64,000 nt of DNA from SIG603 sp963589785 (GCA_963589785.1 CAVAMJ010000001.1:219584-283583), one strand, 5' to 3'; shown: positions 42,549 through 52,428, numbered from the stretch's first letter. The notes: a model not told the origin generated them from the letters alone. Numbers and translations: made by a program.

Positions 42549-43814
42549 TTATTTATTTTGATCTTTTTCGAGGTTTTCCTTACCGACAGCAAGCATAAGC
42601 TTAATTCTGTTCTCCTGGTTAACCTTAGTTGCAGATGCGTCATAGTCGATTGCAACGATATTCGCATCGGGGTGATCCTCACGGATTTTTCTTATCATAC
42701 CCTTAGCGACGATGTGGTTTGGCAAGCATCCGAACGGCTGAGCCGAAACAATGTTGCCGTAGCCGGACTCGATAAGCTCGAGCATCTCCGCAGTGAGAAG
42801 CCAGCCCTCGCCCATTTTGCATCCCGAACCGATAACGGGAGCGGCAAGCTCCTTTAGGTGCTTGTAAGGTGCGGGCTTAGTGAACTTTGTTCCCTCAAGC
42901 GCACCGATGATGAGGCTCTCGTAGTTCTCTACAAAGTTATAAAGCGCCTTGCAAACCTTGCTCTTTGCGGCACTTCCACCGTAAAGCTTAATATCCTCTA
43001 TACGGTTATCAATCTTGAAGAGGAAGAAGCCCATAACACCGGGAATCATGTACTCTGCGCCCTGGTCATACAAGAACTGCTCAAGGTTGTTGTTTGCAAG
43101 CGGACAATACTTGACGTAAATCTCGCCGACAATACCGACCTTTACTCGCTTGATTCCGTCCTGCTTGACCGCATCGAAATCCTTGACTATCTGATCGAGA
43201 TATTCTTTCATCTCGCTCGCCTTAAGTCCCTGGTTGTGGTCAATCTTATCGCAGATGAAATCCTGCCACTTTTTGACGATTGAGGCACATTCTCCTCGAT
43301 TTACCTCATAAGGCTTAACCTGGTTGTTAAGAAGTGTGATCAAATCGCCGTAAACAAGAATAGCAACAGCTTTTCTTAACATCGGCAATGTGATTTTAAA
43401 ACCGGAGTTTTTCTCAAGTCCCGAGAGGTTGACCGAAATAACGGGAACCTGAGGCATGCCTGCCGACTTGAGTGCCTTTCTTATGAGGTGAATGTAGTTA
43501 GAAGCTCGGCATCCGCCGCCTGTCTGCGACATGATGAGAGCCGTGTGGTTAACGTCGTACTTTCCGCTTTTAAGTGCGGAAATCATCTGACCTGTTGTCA
43601 AAAGAGCGGGATAGCAAGTATCGTTGTGAACATACTTAAGACCCTCGTCGATAACACTCTGGTCAGTATTTGTCAGAAGCTCAAGGTCGAAGCCATAGGT
43701 TCTGAACATCTGCTGGAGCATATGAAAATGAATGTCCAGCATGTTAGGAAAGAGAATCTTGTAGGTCTTCTTCATTTCCTTGGTAAATTCAATTCTTCCT
43801 TTATCGTCTGCCAT
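42549..43814 (-). CDS. 2-hydroxyacyl-CoA dehydratase-like subunit
   Basis: 421 residues. YKILFPNMLDIHFHMLQQMFRTYGFDLELL, then CYPALLTTGQMISALKSGKYD, LIMSQTGGGCRASNYIHLIRKAL and FGCLPNHIVAKGMIRKIRE are features of the HgdB-like family that is usually fused behind activase and DUF2229 domains in proteins of about 1400 residues. Conserved Cys residues in CYPA, GGCRASN, CPLANN and FGCLPN could bind an iron-sulfur cluster. Encoded 47 bases after the activase gene; the two probably form one complex. Substrate unknown. Confidence 0.8.
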   Translation of the reverse strand: MADDKGRIEFTKEMKKTYKILFPNMLDIHFHMLQQMFRTYGFDLELLTNTDQSVIDEGLKYVHNDTCYPALLTTGQMISALKSGKYDVNHTALIMSQTGGGCRASNYIHLIRKALKSAGMPQVPVISVNLSGLEKNSGFKITLPMLRKAVAILVYGDLITLLNNQVKPYEVNRGECASIVKKWQDFICDKIDHNQGLKASEMKEYLDQIVKDFDAVKQDGIKRVKVGIVGEIYVKYCPLANNNLEQFLYDQGAEYMIPGVMGFFLFKIDNRIEDIKLYGGSAAKSKVCKALYNFVENYESLIIGALEGTKFTKPAPYKHLKELAAPVIGSGCKMGEGWLLTAEMLELIESGYGNIVSAQPFGCLPNHIVAKGMIRKIREDHPDANIVAIDYDASATKVNQENRIKLMLAVGKENLEKDQNK

Positions 43815-43861
43815 ATCTTATTCCTTATTTTTAAACTTGTGATATCATCTTAGGTCTTAAC

Positions 43862-46780
43862 TTAGTCCTCAAGTGCCGCAAAGAGAGAACGAAGTCTGAT
43901 CTTAACCGCACCGAGGTTTGTAATCTCATCTATCTTAATCTGAGTGTAGATTCTGTTCTTGCTCTCAAGAATACCTCTTACCTCATCCGTTGTGATAGCG
44001 TCAACGCCGCAGCCGAAGGAAACAAGCTGAACCAAATTAATGTTCTTGTTGCCGCTTTCAGCCACATACTTAGCCGCCGCATAAAGTCTTGAGTGATAAG
44101 TCCACTGATTGAGAACAGTCGTGCTGAACTTCTCGACCTCATCGCTCACGCTGTCCTCAGTGATGAGAATAGCGCCGCAGTCGCAGATAAGATTGTCGAT
44201 GCCGTGGTTAACTTCGCTGTCGAGGTGATAAGGACGACCAGAAACCACGATAATCTGCTGACCCTCGTCAAGACCTATCTTGAGATACTCCTTACCCTTT
44301 GCTCTAACCTTGGACATATAGCTGTCATACTCGGCATAAGCCGCATCGGCAGCCTTTTTAACTTCCTTAATATCGAGATTTGAGCCAAGCTCACGATTGA
44401 GAATAGCTGTTATCTTCTTGGGGAAATCCTTCTTTCTGTGAATTCCGACATAGTCCTTGATGAACTTCTTGTTCTCAAGTGCCGTGACGTTCGCACCGAT
44501 AACCTCAGGATAATATGCGACAACAGGGCAGTTGTAGTGGTTGTCACCGAGGCCCTCGTCGATATTGTAGCTCATGCACGGATAGAAGATTGTATCGACA
44601 CCGTTATCAAGGAGCCACTCGATATGACCGTGGATAAGCTTTGCCGGATAGCAAGCGGTATCGGAAGGAATTGTGTGCTGTCCCTTTAGGTACATCTTTC
44701 TTGTGGACTCAGGACTTCTCTTGATGCCGTAGCCCAGAGTCGTGAAGAACTTGTGCCAGAACGGATAGAGCTCAAACATATTAAGGCCCATAGGAATTCC
44801 GATTGTCGGCTTGCCGTTCTTTCCGTCCGCGTCCTTGTAGGAATTAAGCAATTCCTTTTTATAGTCGTAAAGGTTATATTTCTTCTTAGTTGTCTTGAGG
44901 TGAAGTGGCTTTTCACAGCGGTTTCCGCCGATGAAGCGTCTGCCGTCCTCAAATGTATTTACAGTAAGTCTGCAGTGGTTGTTACAGCCGTTGCATGTGA
45001 TAGCCTTAACTTCGTGAGTGAATTTTTTGAGCTCTTCAGGACCGAGAATTTCGCTCTTCTCGCCCTTTACGTGCTTCTTAGCATAAAGAGCCGCACCGAA
45101 AGCGCCCATAAGTCCCGACTCTGCCGGTCTTGTTACGTTTCTTCCGATTTCCTGTTCGAACGCACGAAGAACCGCATCATTCAGGAACGTACCGCCCTGA
45201 ACAACGATGTGCTTGCCGAGCGAATCCGCATTCGCCACACGTATAACCTTGTAAAGTGCGTTCTTAACGACAGAAACAGAAAGTCCCGCACTGATATTTT
45301 CTATGGTAGCGCCGTCCTTCTGAGCCTGCTTGACGGAGGAATTCATAAAGACGGTACATCTCGAGCCGAGGTCAACAGGCTTTTCTGCGAAAATACCCTT
45401 CTTTGCGAAGTCGGCAATGTTGTAGCCGAGTGCGCCCGCAAAAGTCTGCAAAAAGCTTCCGCATCCCGATGAGCAAGCCTCGTTGAGGAAGATGTTATCG
45501 ATAACACCGTTTCTGATTTTGAAGCACTTGATGTCCTGACCGCCGATATCGATGATGAAGTCGACCTTCGGATCGTACTTCTTAGCGGCAGTGAAGTGAG
45601 CCATTGTCTCGACAAGACCCGTGTCGCAGTGGAAAGCATTCTTGATGATTTCCTCGCCGTAACCAGTTGACGCCGAGCCCATAATCTTTATGTCGGGAAA
45701 ATTCTTATAGACATCCTCGAGGAATCCCTTAACAAGCGGAACAGGGTTTCCTGAGTTTGACATATACTTCGAGAAGACGATTTCTTCGTTCTCGTTGATT
45801 ACAACGCCCTTGAGAGTTGTAGAACCGGCGTCAATTCCGATATAAGCCTTTTTGGAGTCGGTGAGCGGATATGTCTTAATTTCCTCGTCCATTCCGTGAC
45901 GGGATCTGAACTCCTTGTACTCGTCCTCGTTTGCAAAAAGCGGAGGGCATGCACGGTAATTTCCCGATGCGGAGTAGTTGGCGATTTTCTTTGTTATGTC
46001 AGCAATATCAAATTTGCTGTCGCCGCCAAGCATAGCCGCACCCATTGCGACAAAGTAAAGTGAATCCTGAGGGCAAACACCCGTGAGACCGAGTGCCTCG
46101 TCAAAGCTTCTTCTAAGCTCACTGAAGAATGTAAGCGGACCGCCGAGGTAGACGACATTTCCCTTAATATCACGGCCCTGAGCCAGACCCGCAATTGTCT
46201 GATTGACAACAGCGGCAAAAATGGAAGCGGAAATATCCTCCTTCTTTGCGCCCTGATTCAAAAGCGGCTGAATATCCGATTTTGCGAAAACACCACAGCG
46301 TGATGCAATGGAATAAATCTTTGCGTGGTCCTTAGAAATGGTGTTCATCTCTGACGGAGTGAGGTTAAGGAGCGTAGCCATCTGATCGATAAACGCACCC
46401 GTTCCGCCGGCGCAGGAGCCGTTCATTCTTACCTCGAGAGTGCCCGAGATAAAGAGAATTTTAGCGTCCTCACCGCCAAGCTCGATTACTGCGTCTGTTC
46501 CCGGGAGAAGCTTATTAACAGCAACTCTCGTTGCGTAAACCTCCTGCATGAACGGAATGTTCATTTCTTCTGCAAAGCCCATGCCAGCAGAGCCCGAAAC
46601 GCAAAGTCCGACTTCCTTTTCATCAGGAAGTGCGGCGGCAATCTCTGTAAGCATTGCGGAAGCCTTCTCGGTAATCTGAGAAAAATGTCTCTCGTATTTC
46701 TTAAAAACTATTTCGTCTTTTTCGTTCAGCACGATACACTTGAGTGTTGTCGAGCCGACATCAAGTCCGATTCTTATCAT
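43862..46780 (-). CDS. Double BadF/HgdC-type activase with DUF2229-like domain
   Basis: 972 residues with two ASKHA ATPase modules. Module 1: GLDVGSTTLK (5-14), cluster cysteines Cys123 (SCAGGTGAF) and Cys162 (SRCGVFAKS). Module 2: GIDAGSTTLK (315-324), Cys436 (ACSSGCGSF) and Cys475 (SRCTVFMNS). Both cysteine pairs used to hold the [4Fe-4S] cluster of such activases are intact. Residues about 590-972 form the DUF2229-like part, with a CNGCNNHC cluster (596-603) and a further Cys622. Related activases transfer a low-potential electron with ATP hydrolysis to a 2-hydroxyacyl-CoA dehydratase. AAGGAAGA precedes the ATG. Physiological target unproven. Confidence 0.88.
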   Translation of the reverse strand: MIRIGLDVGSTTLKCIVLNEKDEIVFKKYERHFSQITEKASAMLTEIAAALPDEKEVGLCVSGSAGMGFAEEMNIPFMQEVYATRVAVNKLLPGTDAVIELGGEDAKILFISGTLEVRMNGSCAGGTGAFIDQMATLLNLTPSEMNTISKDHAKIYSIASRCGVFAKSDIQPLLNQGAKKEDISASIFAAVVNQTIAGLAQGRDIKGNVVYLGGPLTFFSELRRSFDEALGLTGVCPQDSLYFVAMGAAMLGGDSKFDIADITKKIANYSASGNYRACPPLFANEDEYKEFRSRHGMDEEIKTYPLTDSKKAYIGIDAGSTTLKGVVINENEEIVFSKYMSNSGNPVPLVKGFLEDVYKNFPDIKIMGSASTGYGEEIIKNAFHCDTGLVETMAHFTAAKKYDPKVDFIIDIGGQDIKCFKIRNGVIDNIFLNEACSSGCGSFLQTFAGALGYNIADFAKKGIFAEKPVDLGSRCTVFMNSSVKQAQKDGATIENISAGLSVSVVKNALYKVIRVANADSLGKHIVVQGGTFLNDAVLRAFEQEIGRNVTRPAESGLMGAFGAALYAKKHVKGEKSEILGPEELKKFTHEVKAITCNGCNNHCRLTVNTFEDGRRFIGGNRCEKPLHLKTTKKKYNLYDYKKELLNSYKDADGKNGKPTIGIPMGLNMFELYPFWHKFFTTLGYGIKRSPESTRKMYLKGQHTIPSDTACYPAKLIHGHIEWLLDNGVDTIFYPCMSYNIDEGLGDNHYNCPVVAYYPEVIGANVTALENKKFIKDYVGIHRKKDFPKKITAILNRELGSNLDIKEVKKAADAAYAEYDSYMSKVRAKGKEYLKIGLDEGQQIIVVSGRPYHLDSEVNHGIDNLICDCGAILITEDSVSDEVEKFSTTVLNQWTYHSRLYAAAKYVAESGNKNINLVQLVSFGCGVDAITTDEVRGILESKNRIYTQIKIDEITNLGAVKIRLRSLFAALED

Positions 46781-46854
46781 ATCTTCTTCCTTATCTCTAA
46801 GTTTTATTTACAAAATTGCAATATACCAATATTTACAAATATCTAAAATTAAAA

Positions 46855-48114
46855 TCACAGCACATGCGTGATAACAGCTTTGCCGTCATCAATATAGGTT
46901 TCAACTATATTTGCATCTACATAAAGTTCAATCTCACAGCTTTCGCCGCACGGTGCGCTGTATTCCACGCCGTCCCTCACGGCAACAAGAGCATTATCCG
47001 TTTTCTTCAAAAGATAATCGGTGAGTAAAATTTCGTCCCCTGACTTCATGCTCTTTTTAATGCAGTACGGCTTATTAATATCAGCAATATCAGTGAAATT
47101 CTCGTATACTCTGAATTGTCTCTTAACCTCCGGGTGAGGTCTTGTGATTATCTCGCCGTTTTCCACCGTGATAACTCTCGGCATTGTGTATGCGCCTATC
47201 CACTTGACTCCGTTGTCGTCCGTGACGGGTGCTTTCATTCTTATCCAACCGATTTGAGTTCTTCTGCCCTTCTTATCAAGGAATGACTGAGGTGCGTAAT
47301 AGTCGAGACCGTAGTCTACCACACGGAAATCCTTGGTGTCAAGCTTCATCTCACAGGTTTCGTTGTCAAAATCGACAAGACCGAACATCGCAAGATCCGT
47401 CTGAGGGCCGTCAAGCACTCTCTGCGGTGAGAAGACACAAACGGTGTTTCCCTTTATATCAAAAACATCGGGGCATTCCCACATATAGCCGAAATTCTCG
47501 CCCTGTACTTTGTTTTTGTATGTCCAATTTACGGCATCGTCGCTCTCGTAGAAGAGAAGCTGCGGGGAAGATTTCTCCACGTCGTCCTCCTCGCCCTCCT
47601 TGCGGATAAGCGAACCGAGAACCATGTAGTATTTTCCGCCGTACTCCCAAACCTTCGGGTCTCTTGTGTGCTCGCTGTCACCGAGTTTCTTATCGAGGAT
47701 CATCGGTACAACCTGCTTTTTAGCATGAAGATTATCAAAATTCATGCCGTCATCTGATATTATCAGAGCCTGGGAGGAATCCAAGCCGTTCAGAGTTAAG
47801 TTAATATTCTCAGGGTCCTGTCCACGGTAATGGATAGCGGTGTAATAAAGATACAGCTTGCCGTCCTTTTCTATCGCACTGCCCGAGAAAACTCCGTCGG
47901 CATCATAAGCCTTTGAGGGATAAAGCGCAATCGGCAAATACTCGAAATGGCACAAATCGTCACTCACGGCGTGACCCCAATGCATCCTTCCCCAAATCGG
48001 CTCATATGGGAAATGCTGATAAAAAATATGGTATTTTCCGCCGAAATAAATAAGTCCGTTAGGATCGTTCATCCAGTTTGCGGACGGCGTAAAATGCAAT
48101 TCAGGTCTTTTCAT
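46855..48114 (-). CDS. GH32 beta-fructosidase (sucrose/fructan hydrolase)
   Basis: 419 residues from the ATG at 48114, six bases after AGGAGG. The five-blade propeller of GH32 is clear: WMNDPNG (nucleophile Asp17), WGRMHWGHAVSDDL, FSGSA, RDPKV (Asp152), and WECPDVF (acid/base Glu213). The C-terminal beta-sandwich is short. No signal peptide, so it acts inside the cell on sucrose, sucrose-6-phosphate or short fructans. No fructose PTS or fructokinase gene lies beside it. It diverges from a ROK regulator that is its likely controller. Confidence 0.92.
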   Translation of the reverse strand: MKRPELHFTPSANWMNDPNGLIYFGGKYHIFYQHFPYEPIWGRMHWGHAVSDDLCHFEYLPIALYPSKAYDADGVFSGSAIEKDGKLYLYYTAIHYRGQDPENINLTLNGLDSSQALIISDDGMNFDNLHAKKQVVPMILDKKLGDSEHTRDPKVWEYGGKYYMVLGSLIRKEGEEDDVEKSSPQLLFYESDDAVNWTYKNKVQGENFGYMWECPDVFDIKGNTVCVFSPQRVLDGPQTDLAMFGLVDFDNETCEMKLDTKDFRVVDYGLDYYAPQSFLDKKGRRTQIGWIRMKAPVTDDNGVKWIGAYTMPRVITVENGEIITRPHPEVKRQFRVYENFTDIADINKPYCIKKSMKSGDEILLTDYLLKKTDNALVAVRDGVEYSAPCGESCEIELYVDANIVETYIDDGKAVITHVL

Positions 48115-48458
48115 GATGCTCCTCCTTTTGGGATAGACATTATTCTTATTAAATGCTATTATGCGCCTAAGACACATGTATAATGATTATAAAACGAAAT
48201 TATGAACATTTAAAGTAGGCAAAAGGAAAAATCTAATCCTCACTTCAAGCGAATTTTTGGCTAAAAAGCTGTTACTTTCGCTATTATAAAGCTATTTAAT
48301 TTCTTAGTAAGCGATATTATTTCCGCTATAAACAATAAAACAATATTGTGCATATCGCAAAACTTATTCACAGCAAAATAAATTGACATAAATATCCATC
48401 TGTTTTATAATAATAAGTGTTTTAATAAAAGCTTTTTTTACTATAACGGAGTGGATAT
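48115..48458. promoter_or_regulatory. Divergent region with consensus ROK promoter
   Basis: The 344-base gap between GH32 and ROK genes is AT rich. On the plus strand a perfect sigma-A promoter, TTGACA (48383-48388), 17-base spacer, TATAAT (48406-48411), precedes the ROK gene. No equally clear minus-strand promoter is seen for the GH32 gene. Confidence 0.7.
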
Positions 48459-49493
48459 ATGAAACAGATAAGCAACGTAAATCAGGTTAAAAATCACAAT
48501 GTCGCATTGATAAAAAACACCCTGAAATCAATCGAATCGGGAACTAAAAATACCGTCTCTCAGCTAACGGGACTAAGCGTTGCCACATGCAACACTATTT
48601 TGAACGAGCTTGCAAGCACGGGCGAAATAATCGAGACGGCTTCCCCCGCACCGACCATAGGAAGACCGCCGAAAAGCTACCGCTTCAACGAGTCCTTTGC
48701 CTATGTCCTCTGCCTTTTCACCTTTGAGGAGAGAGAGTTCACTCTAAACTCAGCGGTGACGGATCTTTTGGGAACAATCATCTCTGACGACACAAGAAGC
48801 TACCGCAAAATCACAATTAACGATATTCTCGAGTACATAGCCGAGAAAATCGAGGAAGAACCGAGAATCAAATACATCTCACTTGGAATTTCCGGCTTTT
48901 ACTACAACGGCAAGGTTCAGTCCAGTGGGATCATAGACATAAACGGAGTGGACTTAAAGAGCATCGTCGAGGAAGAATTCGGATTGCCGTGCACAATAGA
49001 GAACGACACAAACGCCATGGCTTTCGGAGTTTATTCCTACGCCGACAAAATGGCTCGCTGCCGTGAGGAAAATAAGAGCGTGGTTCTTCTTGCTTATTTT
49101 GGGGGAAGATCTCCGGGCTCCGGAATCATAATAGACGGCAATATTCACAGAGGAAATTCATCCTTTGCGGGCGAGGTGAGCCACCTCATTTTCAAGAATA
49201 TCGAAAGCGAAGCAAACCTTGACCGATATGTAGACGAAATGGATTTTCCGTTCCCTGAAGAAAACGTTTTGGAATCAGCTTATACAAGCGTTATTGCCAT
49301 GACATGCACAATAAACCCCGACACCGTTGTTTTCACGGGCGAGGCAATAAACGATGATATGTTAATTGAAATCAGAAAAGAAACAGAAAAGCACATTCCG
49401 CGCGAGCATGTTCCGCATCTTGTTTACGGAGCTGATGTCAGGAAATATTACTTCTGGGGTCTTTGCGCCGAGGCACTCAACGAAGACATTTAG
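48459..49493 (+). CDS. ROK-family transcriptional regulator
   Basis: 344 residues. N-terminal winged helix (VKNHNVALIKNTLKSIESGTKNTVSQLTGLSVATCNTILNELASTGEI) with a GRPPKSYRFN hinge, then a ROK sugar-kinase-like domain with SLGISGFYYNGKV, CTIENDTNAMAFGVY and ILID-type strands (GSGIIIDGNIHRGNSSFAGEVSHL). The Cys-rich zinc motif (CxCGxxGCxE) that normally follows GExxH is missing here, replaced by NIESEANLDRYVDEM. It probably represses the divergent GH32 gene. The sugar ligand is inferred, not shown. Confidence 0.88.
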   Translation: MKQISNVNQVKNHNVALIKNTLKSIESGTKNTVSQLTGLSVATCNTILNELASTGEIIETASPAPTIGRPPKSYRFNESFAYVLCLFTFEEREFTLNSAVTDLLGTIISDDTRSYRKITINDILEYIAEKIEEEPRIKYISLGISGFYYNGKVQSSGIIDINGVDLKSIVEEEFGLPCTIENDTNAMAFGVYSYADKMARCREENKSVVLLAYFGGRSPGSGIIIDGNIHRGNSSFAGEVSHLIFKNIESEANLDRYVDEMDFPFPEENVLESAYTSVIAMTCTINPDTVVFTGEAINDDMLIEIRKETEKHIPREHVPHLVYGADVRKYYFWGLCAEALNEDI

Positions 49494-49518
49494 CACTAAA
49501 ATTAAACAGCACAACAAA

Positions 49519-49555
49519 TCCTCTGCTCATTTGAACAGAGGACTTTATTTTTTCT
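49519..49555 (+). terminator. Terminator of the ROK gene
   Basis: TCCTCTG (49519-49525) pairs with CAGAGGA (49536-49542), followed by CTTTATTTTTTCT. Confidence 0.8.
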
Positions 49556-49563
49556 CCTAATTA

Positions 49564-50466
49564 TCAGAAATTATCGGTATATCCTGCGACGAACCAGCCG
49601 TCACCGCACTTCTCGAGATTTATTGTGCAGGTTCCCATGTACTGACCGAATTCGTAGCAATCCATAGTAGCTGTGAAGCTCGTATCTGTCAAATCCGTGA
49701 TTACCGCACTGTCGAAGAGGCGATCCATTCTGTAATATCCCATGCCACCGCGTCTTAGATAAACAGAACCCTCATAATCAAACAGCTGATCCGAATAAAG
49801 GTCATAAAGAACATCGTAACTTACATAGGCAAGAAGCTGATCTATAATCTCCTCCTCAGAGCTTGCGCTTGTCACACGGAAGAAGCATGCCGCACCCGTT
49901 ATCATGTCATCGGTGAGTTCGTCATCTGTAACCAAACCGTTCGGATCGTTATAAGCAATATCCTCCTGAGAATCCCAGTATCCGTAGTAAACGGTATTCT
50001 CGTCATAGCTTACATTGTAGCTCATATCGTCAAAACCGCTCAGAACATAGCACGGCATAGCGAGTAAATTTCTTGCGTCTTGCTCTGTAAATCCGCTCTC
50101 TGTCACTTGTTCTTTGTTCTCGTTATTTTCTTCAGACTGCTCAGGCTCCTCGGTTGGTTCCAGCGTGGCAGTCGGCACTTCTGTCGGATTTGGAGTTGCC
50201 GTAGGTGCTTGAGTTGGATTAGGTGTAGCCGTGGGGGCTTGTGTCGGCGCCTGAGTTGCCTTTGCTTTTGGGGTAGCTGTCGGCTTTGGTGTAGCCGTAA
50301 CTTTCGGAGTATCCTCTGCTTTTTGAAAAGCCGAAGTAGTAGGCTTTGAGACCTCCGATGCCTCAGGCTCTATCTTTTCTCTTGTATTTGGATTTGTACA
50401 TGCCGCAAGCGACAACGCCGCCATCGCGACAAGTGCGCCAATCATAATTTTCTTTATACTAAACAT
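49564..50466 (-). CDS. Lipoprotein paralogue 1 of tandem family (300 aa)
   Basis: Signal peptide with lipobox LSLAAC (Cys23), so lipid-anchored outside the membrane. A flexible linker of TP/AP repeats (about 45-115) follows, then a C-terminal domain of about 180 residues that begins GFTEQDARNLLAMP and ends AGYTDNF. In this domain VSYDVLYDLYSDQLFDYEG, LRRGGMGYYRMDRLFDSAVITDLTDTSFTATMDCYEFGQYMGTC are shared by all four paralogues. The domain faintly recalls IseA-type extracellular peptidase inhibitors, but I do not regard this as established. GAAAGG precedes the ATG. Same-strand tandem array. Confidence 0.75.
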   Translation of the reverse strand: MFSIKKIMIGALVAMAALSLAACTNPNTREKIEPEASEVSKPTTSAFQKAEDTPKVTATPKPTATPKAKATQAPTQAPTATPNPTQAPTATPNPTEVPTATLEPTEEPEQSEENNENKEQVTESGFTEQDARNLLAMPCYVLSGFDDMSYNVSYDENTVYYGYWDSQEDIAYNDPNGLVTDDELTDDMITGAACFFRVTSASSEEEIIDQLLAYVSYDVLYDLYSDQLFDYEGSVYLRRGGMGYYRMDRLFDSAVITDLTDTSFTATMDCYEFGQYMGTCTINLEKCGDGWFVAGYTDNF

Positions 50467-50593
50467 AATATTTTCCTTTCATTTTTACCGTTTAAATTTA
50501 CTTTTTCTATATTCTTTTCATTTTCTTACATATATTTTTCTTCTACGGCTTCACTATATCATCTCAAAACGGACAAAAAACGGACAAAGGCGG

Positions 50594-50627
50594 ACAAAAA
50601 AATCCCCGTTCAAACGAACGAGGATTT
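50594..50627 (-). terminator. Terminator of lipoprotein gene 2
   Basis: Minus-strand stem AAATCCTCGTTC/GAACGGGGATTT (one mismatch) and a T run. Confidence 0.85.
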
Positions 50628-50673
50628 TTTGCTGTTTATTTAACTATTAGATTAGTGGTCAGAACCTACTTGA

Positions 50674-51504
50674 TTAGAAATTCTGTGAGTATCCGACAAT
50701 GTACCATGCCGAGCCGTCTTTGCTCATATTGACTGTGCATGTTCCCATGTACTGATCCCACTCGTAGCAATCCATAGTAGCTGTGAAGCTTGTATCTGTC
50801 AAATCTGTGATTGTTGCGTCGTTAAAATCACGATCAACCTGATAGTAGCCTCTGCCGCCACGGAGCAAATATGTGTTTCCGTCATAATCGAATGTCGGTG
50901 TGCCGTAAAGCTGATCGAGAACATCATAGCTCATGTATTCAAGAAGGTGATTTCTGACTTCTTCGTTAGAGCTTGCGCTTGTTACGAGGAAATAGGTTCC
51001 TGCGCTTGTAGGAGTGTCATCGGAGATTTCGTCCTCCGGAACGAGTCCGTTAGGATCGTAAGTGCCTACGTCATCCTGAGTTTCCCAATATCCCTTGAAT
51101 CCCATGCTGCTGTCATAATCTACATCATAGCTTTCGTCATCAAGTGTGTTTAGAATATGACACGGCATTGCGAGAAGGTTTCTTGCATCCTGCTCGGAGA
51201 ATCCGCTGTCTGTTGTCTGCTCCGGTACCTGAGTGGGTTCCGGTGTCGCTGTCGGCGCCTGTGTCGGAGCCGGGGTGGCTGTCGGTGCCTGAGTAGCTTT
51301 CGGTGCTTCTGTCGGCTTAGCAGTAGCCTTAGGTGTAGCCGTTGCTTTTGGTGACGATGAGGTTTTCGGCGATGCCGATGTAGTCGGCTTGCTGATTGCC
51401 GAAGCCTCGGACTCTGTCTTTGTTTTTGAATTTGAACATGCTGCGAGCGATAATGCCATTGCTGCGACGAGCACGCCCGCCATAACTTTCTTAAGTGTGA
51501 TCAT
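50674..51504 (-). CDS. Lipoprotein paralogue 2 (276 aa)
   Basis: Same layout as paralogue 1: lipobox LSLAAC, a Thr/Pro/Ala linker, and the conserved domain from SGFSEQDARNLLAMP to GYSQNF. The C-terminal ~183 residues are identical to those of paralogue 3, and the DNA differs there only in a few bases, while the linkers differ. Four tyrosine- and aspartate-rich blocks and one MDCYEW motif are conserved. It has its own ribosome site (GAAAGGA) and terminator. Role unknown; a surface binding or inhibitor protein is possible. Confidence 0.75.
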   Translation of the reverse strand: MITLKKVMAGVLVAAMALSLAACSNSKTKTESEASAISKPTTSASPKTSSSPKATATPKATAKPTEAPKATQAPTATPAPTQAPTATPEPTQVPEQTTDSGFSEQDARNLLAMPCHILNTLDDESYDVDYDSSMGFKGYWETQDDVGTYDPNGLVPEDEISDDTPTSAGTYFLVTSASSNEEVRNHLLEYMSYDVLDQLYGTPTFDYDGNTYLLRGGRGYYQVDRDFNDATITDLTDTSFTATMDCYEWDQYMGTCTVNMSKDGSAWYIVGYSQNF

Positions 51505-51582
51505 TGTTGTTTCTTCCTTTCATTTTTTAATCGTTTGCATTTATTTTTTCTATTGTTTTAATTATTTAATGTTAATTTCTTA

Positions 51583-52428
51583 TCAGAAGTTCTGTGAGTA
51601 TCCGACAATGTACCATGCTGAGCCATCTTTGCTCATATTGACTGTGCATGTTCCCATGTACTGATCCCACTCGTAGCAATCCATAGTAGCTGTGAAGCTT
51701 GTATCTGTCAAATCTGTGATTGTTGCGTCGTTAAAATCACGATCAACCTGATAGTAGCCTCTGCCGCCACGGAGCAAATATGTGTTTCCGTCATAATCGA
51801 ATGTCGGTGTGCCGTAAAGCTGATCGAGAACATCATAGCTCATGTATTCAAGAAGGTGATTTCTGACTTCTTCGTTAGAGCTTGCGCTTGTTACGAGGAA
51901 ATAGGTTCCTGCGCTTGTAGGAGTGTCATCGGAGATTTCGTCCTCCGGAACGAGTCCGTTAGGATCGTAAGTGCCTACGTCATCCTGAGTTTCCCAATAT
52001 CCCTTGAATCCCATGCTGCTGTCATAATCTACATCATAGCTTTCGTCATCAAGTGTGTTTAGAATATGACACGGCATTGCGAGAAGGTTTCTTGCATCCT
52101 GCTCGGAGAATCCGCTGTCTGTTGTCTGCTCCGGTACCTGAGTGGGTTCCGGTGCAGCTGTCGGCGCCTGAGTCGGAGCCGGGGTGGCTGTCGGTGCCTG
52201 AGTAGGTGCGGGGGTCTGAGTTGCCTTTGGCTTCTCGGTCGGCTTTGCGGTAGCCTTAGGTGTAGCCGTTGCCTTTGGTGACGATGAGGTTTTCGGTGAT
52301 GCCGATGTGAGCGGCTTGCTGATTGCCGAAGCCTCAGGCTCTGTCTTTTTTGAATTCGAACATGCTGTGAATGATAATGCCATTGCTGCGACGAGTACAC
52401 CCGCCATAACTTTCTTAATGCTGATCAT
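51583..52428 (-). CDS. Lipoprotein paralogue 3 (281 aa)
   Basis: I use the ATG at 52428 (MISIKKVMAG), 13 bases after AAAGGAG; an upstream ATG at 52467 has no ribosome site. Lipobox LSFTAC, Thr/Pro/Ala-rich linker, then the C-terminal domain identical to paralogue 2. It is separated from it by only 78 bases, so the two may be one transcript. The linker contains TPAPTQAP repeats and differs in length from paralogue 2. Confidence 0.75.
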   Translation of the reverse strand: MISIKKVMAGVLVAAMALSFTACSNSKKTEPEASAISKPLTSASPKTSSSPKATATPKATAKPTEKPKATQTPAPTQAPTATPAPTQAPTAAPEPTQVPEQTTDSGFSEQDARNLLAMPCHILNTLDDESYDVDYDSSMGFKGYWETQDDVGTYDPNGLVPEDEISDDTPTSAGTYFLVTSASSNEEVRNHLLEYMSYDVLDQLYGTPTFDYDGNTYLLRGGRGYYQVDRDFNDATITDLTDTSFTATMDCYEWDQYMGTCTVNMSKDGSAWYIVGYSQNF

